A DNA stretch of 64,000 nucleotides, from assembly GCF_900169065.1 (NCBI RefSeq), contig NZ_FXZB01000004.1:1-64000 (forward strand), given 5' to 3'. Shown in pieces: positions 52,213 to 59,703 of this stretch. Source of the DNA: Brevibacterium aurantiacum (lineage in GTDB: Bacteria > Actinomycetota > Actinomycetes > Actinomycetales > Brevibacteriaceae). The notes beneath the pieces were generated by a model. The model did not search any database and was not told the origin of the DNA. It saw nothing but the letters and a program-made list of their open reading frames with translations. How positions within the stretch are numbered: the first letter of the stretch is position 1; every line of letters begins with the position of its first letter. A program made the position numbers and the translations under genes.

Positions 52213-52962
52213 TCACCTGGGCAATCTGGCGGCGATCGCGGCCGCCGTCTCGGTCAGCTGGGGAACGAATTCGATGAGTTCGTCAAGGGTTCGGCGGAAC
52301 ACCGGTGCGGCCAATGCGAGGGCGGCCAGCAGCCGTCCGTCGAGGTCGAAGACGGGGACTGCCAGGGCGTTCATGCCGATGTCGTTTTCCTCGGACTGTC
52401 CCGCCCAGCCGGTGGTGCGGATCTGTTCGAGCTTGGTTCGCAGCTGTGCGGGATCGGTGATGGAGTTCGGGGTCCGCGGCTCCAATTCGAGCTTGCCGAT
52501 CGTGTCATCGCTGTTCGGGTCGTGGGCGAGCAGCGCCTGCCCCAGCGCCGAGGTGTGCAGCGGAGAGTCGTCACCGGGATCCGTCGTGGTCCGAAACTGC
52601 GGACCGTCGACCGTGATCACCGTGAGCGCAGCATTGCCACGACGGACGGAAAGGATGCTTGACTCCCCCGTGGACGCCGTCAGCGCCTGGAGCAGGTCCT
52701 TGGAGGATCCGGCGAAACCACGACGATGAGCCACCTTCTGCCCGAGACGGAAGACTTCCAGTCCCAGGGTGTAGGCCTTGGTGGAGGGATCGTAGTCGGC
52801 GTATCCGGATTCGACGAGGCCGCCGAGCAGCCTATAGGCGGTGCTGAAGGGATGGCCGGTGAGCTCCGCGGCCCTGGCGGCACTGATGCCCTCCGCGTGA
52901 TCGCCGAGGAGCTCGAGCATATCGAAGGCCTTGGTCACGGAGTTGGATCCCTTTGCCGGCAT
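52213..52962 (-). CDS. IclR-family regulator of the quinate/shikimate cluster
   Basis: A 249-residue IclR protein. The winged helix has SVTKAFDMLELLGDHAEGISAARAAELTGHPFSTAYRLLGGLVESGYADYD; the effector domain (about 85-245) includes LGQALLAHDPNSDD and GMNALAVPVFDLDGRLLAALALAAPV. It is first in the qsuC-qsuD operon and divergent from the transporter gene. In Corynebacterium the equivalent cluster is controlled by a LysR protein (QsuR), so an IclR regulator here is a regulatory difference. Ligand unknown; chorismate, quinate or shikimate are candidates. Confidence 0.9.
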   Translation of the reverse strand: MPAKGSNSVTKAFDMLELLGDHAEGISAARAAELTGHPFSTAYRLLGGLVESGYADYDPSTKAYTLGLEVFRLGQKVAHRRGFAGSSKDLLQALTASTGESSILSVRRGNAALTVITVDGPQFRTTTDPGDDSPLHTSALGQALLAHDPNSDDTIGKLELEPRTPNSITDPAQLRTKLEQIRTTGWAGQSEENDIGMNALAVPVFDLDGRLLAALALAAPVFRRTLDELIEFVPQLTETAAAIAARLPR

Positions 52963-52999
52963 TCTTCGCCTCCTTGCTTCGACTGCTTGGTTCGACTGA

Positions 53000-53101
53000 G
53001 TGAACTGAACGTGGCTCGTTTACGTGAACTGAACGTTGACAGACTATGTCATCTCGATCGCACTGTAAACCACACTGTAACAACGACTTCCATATTATGG
53101 C
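53000..53101. promoter_or_regulatory. Divergent promoter of the qsu cluster with repeats and an IclR-type site
   Basis: GTGAACTGAACGT occurs at 53000-53012 and 53024-53036 (24 bp apart). CACTGTAA occurs at 53061-53068 and 53073-53080. CCATATTATGG at 53090-53100 is a perfect dyad within TTCCATATTATGGCAA, resembling IclR/PcaR-class sites. The three elements lie between the IclR gene and the transporter gene, so one or more should be its operators. Confidence 0.5.
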
Positions 53102-53122
53102 AATAGAGAGATGCGAGGAAGC

Positions 53123-54445
53123 ATGATCAACGCGACCGAAGACGCTCGTCCCGCCAAGACCCCGTTCCGGGCGGCGCTGTCGAGCTGGACGGGTTCGGCT
53201 CTCGAGTACTACGACTTCGCGGTCTACGGAACCGCCGCGGCACTGGTGCTCAATTTCCTGTTCTTCCCGGACACAACCGCTCCGGGCATGGCCATCCTTC
53301 TGGCGATGGGCACAGTCGGCGTCGCATATGTGGTTCGTCCGCTGGGCGCGCTGATCATGGGACCCCTGGGCGATCGCTACGGACGGAAGTTCGTCCTCAT
53401 GCTCACCCTGTTCCTCATGGGGTTCTCGACCTTCGTCGTCGGCTGCCTGCCCACCTTCGACCAGGTCGGATACCTCGCGCCGGCACTTCTGGTGCTGTGT
53501 CGCGTGATCCAGGGACTCTCCGCTGCCGGTGAACAGGCGAGCGCGATCAGCGTCTCCCTCGAACACTCCCAGGAGACTAAGCGCGCCTGGACGACGAGCT
53601 GGACGCTGCACGGCACGCAGTTCGGCACCCTCCTGGCCACCGCGGTCTTCATCCCCTTCACTGCATTCCTCCCAGAGGAGGCGCTATTCAGCTGGGGCTG
53701 GCGCGTACCCTTCTGGCTCTCGGCACTTGTGGTGCTCACCGCTTGGCTGATTCGCCGGGGCCTCGACGAGCCACCTGCGTTCAAGGAGGCCCGCAATCAG
53801 AATCCTCCGCTGCTGGCCGTCTTCCGCTGGCACAAGGCCGCAGTCCTACGTGTTGCCTCGTGCGCCATGGTCAACACCGTGAACATGGTCTTCACCGTCT
53901 GGTCGCTGTCGTTCGCCACCTCGATCGTCGGCCTCGAACGATCGACCATGCTGCTGGTGTCGGTCATCGCCAACGGCGTGGCTCTGTTCGCCATCCCTCT
54001 GGCCGCGATCCTCTCCGACCGCATCGGCCGCAAGCCCGTCTTCATCACCGGAGCCCTGGGTGCCGGACTGATGATGTTCCCCTACCTGGCAGCGGTCTCG
54101 AGCGGAAACTGGACCCTCATCTTCATCTGCGGTGCGATCATGTCCGGTTGCGCCTATTCGATGGCCAACTCGATCTGGCCCTCGTTCTACGCGGAGATGT
54201 TCCCCACCACGGTGCGCGTCACCGGGCTGGCCCTGGGCACGCAGATCGGCTTCGCCGTCTCCGGCGGACTCGCTCCGGTGCTGGCTTCGGCCGTTGCCGG
54301 TGCCTCGGGAGAGAATTGGATCTCGGTCGCCGGGTTCACCGCCGGTGTCTGTGTCTTCACGGCGCTAGCCGCCATGACGGCGAAGGAGACCAAGGCGCTC
54401 AGCCTCGAAGAGATCGACACAGTGCACGAGGCACGCTCACGCTGA
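53123..54445 (+). CDS. qsuA: MHS-family (MFS) aromatic acid/shikimate symporter
   Basis: A 440-residue 12-span major-facilitator permease of the metabolite:H+ symporter group. The MHS signature WTGSALEYYDFAVYGTAAALV occurs in span 1, GALIMGPLGDRYGRKFVL between spans 2 and 3, and RVIQGLSAAGEQASA in span 4. It probably imports quinate or shikimate. I choose ATG 53123 (MINATEDA), with GAGGA upstream; an in-frame ATG four codons earlier is possible. qsuB follows by 54 bp. Confidence 0.87.
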   Translation: MINATEDARPAKTPFRAALSSWTGSALEYYDFAVYGTAAALVLNFLFFPDTTAPGMAILLAMGTVGVAYVVRPLGALIMGPLGDRYGRKFVLMLTLFLMGFSTFVVGCLPTFDQVGYLAPALLVLCRVIQGLSAAGEQASAISVSLEHSQETKRAWTTSWTLHGTQFGTLLATAVFIPFTAFLPEEALFSWGWRVPFWLSALVVLTAWLIRRGLDEPPAFKEARNQNPPLLAVFRWHKAAVLRVASCAMVNTVNMVFTVWSLSFATSIVGLERSTMLLVSVIANGVALFAIPLAAILSDRIGRKPVFITGALGAGLMMFPYLAAVSSGNWTLIFICGAIMSGCAYSMANSIWPSFYAEMFPTTVRVTGLALGTQIGFAVSGGLAPVLASAVAGASGENWISVAGFTAGVCVFTALAAMTAKETKALSLEEIDTVHEARSR

Positions 54446-54499
54446 GGAGCATGCCGGTGACGAAGAATTGCCCGTGACGAGAAGTAAGGAAGGACGTCC

Positions 54500-56404
54500 A
54501 TGCGAACGTCGATAGCAACAGTGTGCCTGTCAGGAACCCTGGAGGAGAAGCTTCGGGCCGCAGCACGGGCCGGCTTCGACGGAGTCGAGATCTTCGAACA
54601 GGACCTCGTCGTCTCCCCCGACTCCCCTGAGGCCATCGCGAAGCTGGCTGGCGAGCTGGGCATCAGCCTCGATCTGTATCAGCCCTTCCGGGATCTCGAG
54701 GGCGTCGAGGAAGCACAGTTTCAGAAGAACCTGAAGCGTGCGGAGACGAAATTCCAGCTCATGGCTCGACTCGGGATCGACACCATTCTGCTGTGTTCGA
54801 ACGTCGGGACAGCCACCATCTCCGATGACGGCGTGGTCGTCGAACAGCTGCGTCGCCTCGGCGATCTTGCTGACTCCTACGGGGTCAACGTCGCCTATGA
54901 GGCCCTGGCGTGGGGTCGGTTCGTCTCCGAATACGACCATGCCTGGGATCTGGTGAAGGCCGCCGACCACCCACGGATCGGCACCTGCCTCGACAGCTTC
55001 CACATCCTCTCGCGCAACACAGATCTGAGCCGCATCGCGGAGATCCCAGGCGAGAAGATCTTCTTCCTCCAGCTCGCCGATGCACCCGCACTGACCATGG
55101 ATGTCCTCAGCTGGTCCCGCCACCACCGGGTCTTCCCCGGCGAGGGCGCCTGGGATCTCAGCGACTTCCTGACCAGGATCGCGGCCACGGGCTACGCCGG
55201 ACCAGTGTCGCTTGAGGTCTTCAACGACTCGTTCCGCCAGAGCGACACCAACCGCACCGCCGTCGACGGCCTGCGCTCCCTGCGCTGGCTCGAGGCCAGC
55301 ATCGCCGATACACCCGGGAAGGCGGCTGAGTCTCAGCAGTCTGCTGGATCTGCCGGCCCGGGATCGGCACTGGATCTGCAGCCCCTGCCAGAGGTGGAGG
55401 AGCCGCGGGGCATCAACTATGTCGAGCTGAGCACCGACGACCTCGGCACCCTGACTCGCCAGATGCACCAGCTCGGGTTCCAGTTCATCGGCTACCACCG
55501 CAGCAAACCCCACGTGCAGCTGTGGCTGCGGGGGCAGGCCCGGATCATCGTCAGCGAGGTGACCGAGGAAGCGGGCACCACCTCGGCGCCGGTGAACGGC
55601 ACGTTCCTGCGCGGAATCGGATTCGAAGTCACCGACTCTCAGTCGGCCATGGACCGCGCCGCGCTCCTGCACGCTGAGGAAGTGCCGCGCGATCAGGCGC
55701 ACGACGACGAGGTGCTGCGCGGAGTCTTCGCCCCCGACGGCTCCGAGGTCTTCTTCCACCAGTTCGACGCGGCGACGCCGGCGTGGATCAAGGAGTTCGG
55801 GCACGATCACGACGAACAGGTCTCCCACATCGACCATGTGAACCTGGCCCAGCCGTCGAACCACTACGACGAGGCTGTCCTGTTCTACACCTCGCTGCTG
55901 GCGCTTCACGCCCAGTCCTCACAGGACGTGCCGAGCCCATCAGGCCTGGTCAGGTCGCAGGTCATGTCGAGCACCGACGGTTCGGTTCGGATGCCGCTCA
56001 ACGTCTCACCGCAGCCGAATGCCGAAGCCGTCGCGGGTCGTGGAATCGGCTCGGTCGTCGAGGCCTACCCGGAGCACGTGGCCGTGGCCTGCGAGGACAT
56101 CTTCCAGGCCGCCGCGACTGCGCTCTCCCGCGGACTCGACTTCCTCCCTGTGCCCCAGAACTACTATGAGGACCTCGACTCCCGGTTCGATCTCGACCTG
56201 GAATTCCTGCAGCGGCTGCAGGAGAACCACGTCCTCTACGATTGGGACGAACACGGTGAGTTCCTGCACTTCTACACGTCGACGATCGGTTCCGTGTTCT
56301 TCGAGATGATCGAACGCCGAGGTGACTACCTCGGATTCGGCGCTCCCGACGCTCCGGTCCGGTTGGCCGCACAGCATCGGAAGAACTCACAGCGGGGCGC
56401 ATGA
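54500..56404 (+). CDS. qsuB: 3-Dehydroshikimate dehydratase fused to an HPPD-like domain
   Basis: A 634-residue protein. The N-terminal TIM-barrel dehydratase (about 1-275) converts 3-dehydroshikimate to protocatechuate; the four metal ligands are E134, D165, Q191 and E239 (YEALAWG, TCLDSFHIL, FFLQLAD, SLEVFND). The C-terminal half (about 310-620) is a vicinal-oxygen-chelate, HPPD-like domain with HVNLAQPSNHYDEAVLFYTSL and a metal-ligand segment HFYTSTIGSVFFEMIERR. The whole closely matches Corynebacterium QsuB. It ends the branch from quinate to protocatechuate; no pca genes follow here. Confidence 0.93.
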   Translation: MRTSIATVCLSGTLEEKLRAAARAGFDGVEIFEQDLVVSPDSPEAIAKLAGELGISLDLYQPFRDLEGVEEAQFQKNLKRAETKFQLMARLGIDTILLCSNVGTATISDDGVVVEQLRRLGDLADSYGVNVAYEALAWGRFVSEYDHAWDLVKAADHPRIGTCLDSFHILSRNTDLSRIAEIPGEKIFFLQLADAPALTMDVLSWSRHHRVFPGEGAWDLSDFLTRIAATGYAGPVSLEVFNDSFRQSDTNRTAVDGLRSLRWLEASIADTPGKAAESQQSAGSAGPGSALDLQPLPEVEEPRGINYVELSTDDLGTLTRQMHQLGFQFIGYHRSKPHVQLWLRGQARIIVSEVTEEAGTTSAPVNGTFLRGIGFEVTDSQSAMDRAALLHAEEVPRDQAHDDEVLRGVFAPDGSEVFFHQFDAATPAWIKEFGHDHDEQVSHIDHVNLAQPSNHYDEAVLFYTSLLALHAQSSQDVPSPSGLVRSQVMSSTDGSVRMPLNVSPQPNAEAVAGRGIGSVVEAYPEHVAVACEDIFQAAATALSRGLDFLPVPQNYYEDLDSRFDLDLEFLQRLQENHVLYDWDEHGEFLHFYTSTIGSVFFEMIERRGDYLGFGAPDAPVRLAAQHRKNSQRGA

Positions 56405-56495
56405 CAGCGGTGACGATCAGCGCAGCCAACGTTGAAGTCAGTGCAGAAGAGGTGGAATCTGGCAGGTTCCGGAATCTTCTGGCAAGGTATTGCTC

Positions 56496-56810
56496 ATGAG
56501 CAATGAACAGATCTTCGACGGGCCGTTGGCTCGTGCCGCCCGCGCCCTGGTTCGCGTGTCCGTGAAGGACGTTGCGTCCAAAGCTGATGTGAAGAAGTCC
56601 GAACTCAGAGACTTCGAAAAGGGACGCGATGACCTCACCGAACTCCAGGAGCACCGCATTCGCGAAGCCCTCGAAGAATTCGGAGCCAAGTTCGTCCACG
56701 ATGAATCACAAGGCGGCTACGGCGTCCGCTTGAAGTTCAACCGCGCCAAGGTTCGCGCCATCGAACGCTGGGAAGACGAAGGCGGAACCGCCGCCGAAGA
56801 CGACGTCTGA
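56496..56810 (+). CDS. Small helix-turn-helix protein
   Basis: A 104-residue protein beginning MSNEQIFDGPLARAARALVRVS. Residues 10-65 resemble an XRE-type helix-turn-helix with the second helix replaced by KDVASKADVKKSELRDFEKG. The C-terminal part has the conserved GGYGVRLKF stretch and an acidic end. It is probably a DNA-binding protein of a small actinobacterial or proteobacterial family; its target is unknown. It follows qsuB by 92 bp and is ended by a strong bidirectional hairpin. Confidence 0.75.
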   Translation: MSNEQIFDGPLARAARALVRVSVKDVASKADVKKSELRDFEKGRDDLTELQEHRIREALEEFGAKFVHDESQGGYGVRLKFNRAKVRAIERWEDEGGTAAEDDV

Positions 56811-56823
56811 GACCACCCAAGCA

Positions 56824-56876
56824 GACGAGAAGCTGCCCCGACCGTGCGATGTGCGCGGTCGGGGCAGCTTCTCGTC
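56824..56876. terminator. Bidirectional terminator between the small HTH gene and gap
   Basis: A perfect 21-bp stem (56824-56844 with 56856-56876) and an 11-nt loop lie between two convergent genes. It ends 48 bp before the gap stop and 14 bp after the HTH gene stop. A short T-run is seen on the plus strand. Confidence 0.8.
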
Positions 56877-56924
56877 TCACTGGACACTCAGCTGATGAGT
56901 CAGCCTGGAGAGTCGCTTGGAGGG

Positions 56925-57920
56925 TCAGCCTTCGGCGATGAGCTCCAGGTTGTCGACGACACGGTTGGAGAAGCCCCATTCGTTGTCGTACCAGGCGACG
57001 ACCTTGACCATCTTGCCCTCGACGCGAGTCAGCGCGGAATCGAAGATCGAGGATGCGGCCTGGCCGACGATGTCGCTGGAAACAATAGGTTCGGTCTCGT
57101 ACTCGAGGATGCCCTTGAGCTCTCCGTCGGCAGCCGTGCGGTAGGCCTCAAGCACCTCGTCGCGGGTGACCTCACGGGACACGATGGTGTTGATCTCGAC
57201 GATGGAGCCGACCGGCACGGGCACGCGCAAGGCATCGCCGCTGAGCTTGCCGTCAAGCTGCGGAAGCACCAGGCCGATGGCCTTGGCGGCCCCTGTCGAT
57301 GTCGGGATGATGTTCTCTGCTGCGGCTCGGGCACGACGGGGATCCTTGTGCGGTCCGTCCTGGACCATCTGGTCGCCGGTGTAGGCGTGGACCGTGGTCA
57401 TGAAGCCCTGTTCGATGCCGGCCAGGTCGTCGAGGACCTTCGCCAGCGGAGCCAGAGCATTCGTGGTGCATGAGGCGTTGGAGATGATGGTGTGTTCGGG
57501 CTTGTAGGCCTCGGTGTTCACGCCATAGGCCAGCGTGACGTCTGCACCCTTCGAAGGGGCACTGACGAGGACCTTCTTCGCACCGGCAGTGATGTGAGCC
57601 TGTGCCTTCTCAGCCTTGGTGAAGCGGCCCGTGGATTCGAGGACCACGTCGACGTCCAATTCTTTCCAAGGGAGATTTTCCGGGTTCTTCTCGGCGAGGA
57701 TTGCGATCGACTTTCCGTCGATGATGAGCTTGTCGTCGGCGACCTCGACAGGGAATCCGAAGCGACCGAGCGTAGTGTCGAACTTGAGCAGCCTCGCCAG
57801 GTCCTCGATGGGGCCGAGGTCATTGATGGCGACGACCTCCAAGTCACTGCCGCGTTCAAACAGCGCGCGCAGGGTGCTGCGTCCGATACGACCGAAACCG
57901 TTGATGGCGATGCGAGTCAA
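56925..57920 (-). CDS. gap: Glyceraldehyde-3-phosphate dehydrogenase
   Basis: A 331-residue type I GAPDH. NAD site INGFGRIGR (5-13) with Asp34 in AINDLGP, catalytic Cys151 in SNASCTTN and His178 in TTVHAY. A TTG start at 57918-57920 (MTRIAING) is chosen since AGGAG lies five bases upstream and the protein then begins normally; longer starts add odd residues. The NDLGPIEDLARLLKFDTTLG pattern resembles proteobacterial-type gap rather than the usual actinobacterial gap-pgk-tpi gene. It is monocistronic, so it may be a second, laterally acquired gap (inference). Confidence 0.92.
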   Translation of the reverse strand: MTRIAINGFGRIGRSTLRALFERGSDLEVVAINDLGPIEDLARLLKFDTTLGRFGFPVEVADDKLIIDGKSIAILAEKNPENLPWKELDVDVVLESTGRFTKAEKAQAHITAGAKKVLVSAPSKGADVTLAYGVNTEAYKPEHTIISNASCTTNALAPLAKVLDDLAGIEQGFMTTVHAYTGDQMVQDGPHKDPRRARAAAENIIPTSTGAAKAIGLVLPQLDGKLSGDALRVPVPVGSIVEINTIVSREVTRDEVLEAYRTAADGELKGILEYETEPIVSSDIVGQAASSIFDSALTRVEGKMVKVVAWYDNEWGFSNRVVDNLELIAEG

Positions 57921-58172
57921 TGTCACTCCTTGCGAGGGGTTCTCCTTGTGGGTACATCTCAATAGTCTCGCGTTCAGACGAACCGCAACAGTGGCCAGCG
58001 AGACATTCTACGCAAGGTTCTAGCCAGATGTATTGCCAGATGTCGCAAGTTTCTGGCCAACGGTTTCACAGTGTTTCTGCAACGCCTCCGCAAGGGTGAA
58101 AACGGGGTGAGGATTCGCGTGAAAGTGCGTGGTGAATCGCGGGTGAGAGTGCAGGTGGGAACGGGGAACTTC

Positions 58173-59210
58173 TCAGCCGGAGAACGTGTGCCGGTATTCG
58201 TTGGGAGACGTCGAGAGGATGCGCTGGAAGTGCATGCGCAGGTTCGCACCGGTACCGAGTCCTACCTGGTCAGCGATCTGCTCGATGCCGAGATCACTGT
58301 TCTCGAGGAGTTCCCTGGCCAGGTCGACGCGGGCCCGCAGCACCCACTGCATCGGGGTGTAGCCGGTGTCATCGACGAAGCGCCGTGAGAATGTACGCAC
58401 GGAGACCCCTGCATTGGCCGCGAGATCTGTCAGCGTCAGTGATTCACCGAGGTGCTGCAGCGCCCATTCGCGGGTGTCCGCGAAGACCTCACCAAGAGGG
58501 TCCGGCACGCTGCGCGGCACATACTGGGCCTGGCCTGCACTGCGGTAGGCAGCTGCGACGAGCCTGCGTGCGACCTGGTTGGACAGGCCAACGCCATGGT
58601 CGCGGCGGATGAGGTGGAGACAGAGATCAATCGCCGAGGCTGCACCTGCCGAGGTCAGCAGCTCACCTTCATCGATGAACAGAACATTCTCGTCGACCTC
58701 GATCGAGGGATAGCGTCGGGCGAGTTCCTTCGCAGTCGACCAGTGGGTCGTGGCTCGTCTGCCGGCGAGCAGACCGGTGCGCGCGAGGACGAAGGTGCCC
58801 GTCGAGATCGCGGCGATTCGGGAGCCGCGTTCGAACGCCGATAGCAGAGCCCCGACGACGGCAGCCGATGGTTCGTCGTCGACGACCGAGGTGGCTCCGG
58901 GGATGATGATCGTCTCTGCCGACTCCAAGGCGTCCAGGCCGACATCGACGCTGTAGGAGAGTCCGTCGGCCCCGGTGATCACCCCGGCTGCGGCCCCGCA
59001 GACCTCGACCGAGTACGGCCAGGTTCCGCCCGGAAGGATGCCGCCCGGGTGGACCGAGTCGGTGGCGCTGACCGCATTGGAGCCGCGGCCGAAGACCTGG
59101 ACTGGGACGCCGAGGTCGATGGCAGACACCCCGTCCAGAGCCAGCACGAGAATGCGGTGCGGCTGCGAACGGGGTGTTCTGCGCAGAGGTGTTCGGGAGT
59201 CATCAGTCAT
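58173..59210 (-). CDS. GlxA-type AraC-family regulator with DJ-1/PfpI-like domain
   Basis: A 345-residue regulator. Residues about 18-205 form a DJ-1/PfpI-like domain; the nucleophile elbow reads AAISTGTFVLARTGLL, where active members have Cys, so it is likely a ligand-binding, non-catalytic domain. Residues about 245-345 form an AraC DNA-binding region with LTDLAANAGVSVRTFSRRFVDD and IADQVGLGTGANLRMHFQR. The start is ATG 59210. The gene is followed upstream by a carboxymuconolactone decarboxylase-like gene in the same direction; that gene may be its target. Confidence 0.87.
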   Translation of the reverse strand: MTDDSRTPLRRTPRSQPHRILVLALDGVSAIDLGVPVQVFGRGSNAVSATDSVHPGGILPGGTWPYSVEVCGAAAGVITGADGLSYSVDVGLDALESAETIIIPGATSVVDDEPSAAVVGALLSAFERGSRIAAISTGTFVLARTGLLAGRRATTHWSTAKELARRYPSIEVDENVLFIDEGELLTSAGAASAIDLCLHLIRRDHGVGLSNQVARRLVAAAYRSAGQAQYVPRSVPDPLGEVFADTREWALQHLGESLTLTDLAANAGVSVRTFSRRFVDDTGYTPMQWVLRARVDLARELLENSDLGIEQIADQVGLGTGANLRMHFQRILSTSPNEYRHTFSG

Positions 59211-59246
59211 GATTGCTCTTCAGTCTAGGCAATCAGACCGCCCGGA

Positions 59247-59591
59247 TCAGCTGTGGTCGTGGACTCCGGTGAGTTTGAAGCCGAGGCGTCCGTGGGCGAA
59301 TGCTCCACCGGCCCGAATCGCCGAGGCGGTCCAGGCGGTCTCTGCCAGCTCGGTCTCCGAAGCGCCGGCTTTGACCGCGGCGTTCGAGTGCGCATCGATG
59401 CAGTAGGCGCACTGGGTCGTCAGTCCGACGGCATAGGCGATGAGTTCGCGGTACTTCAGCGGGATCTCGCGTCCGTCCTCGGCGAAGACTGCATTGTTGA
59501 AATCACCGAAGGCCTTGAGGATATCCGGAGTGGTCTCCTTGTAGGCCTTGTCGTACTTTCCGTCGCCCTCGCGATCGAAGAAATCAGTCAT
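59247..59591 (-). CDS. Carboxymuconolactone decarboxylase/AhpD-like protein
   Basis: A 114-residue helical protein of the CMD family. The redox motif is CAYCIDAHSNAA (about 61-72) with both Cys and the downstream His of AhpD-type proteins. A typical role is peroxide or thiol-disulfide handling, although some members are decarboxylases. AGGAGGT precedes the ATG. It is co-directional with the GlxA-type regulator, 36 bp from it, so they may be co-transcribed. Confidence 0.87.
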   Translation of the reverse strand: MTDFFDREGDGKYDKAYKETTPDILKAFGDFNNAVFAEDGREIPLKYRELIAYAVGLTTQCAYCIDAHSNAAVKAGASETELAETAWTASAIRAGGAFAHGRLGFKLTGVHDHS

Positions 59592-59703
59592 GGTGCGCTA
59601 CCTCCTGGGATCGAAAACGTTCCAGATAGCCATGCTACCGCCGGTGGCAAGAGGGTGCGTCCGTTTCGTCACACAGCGACGGAATCCAGCACTGGAGCCT
59701 CAG

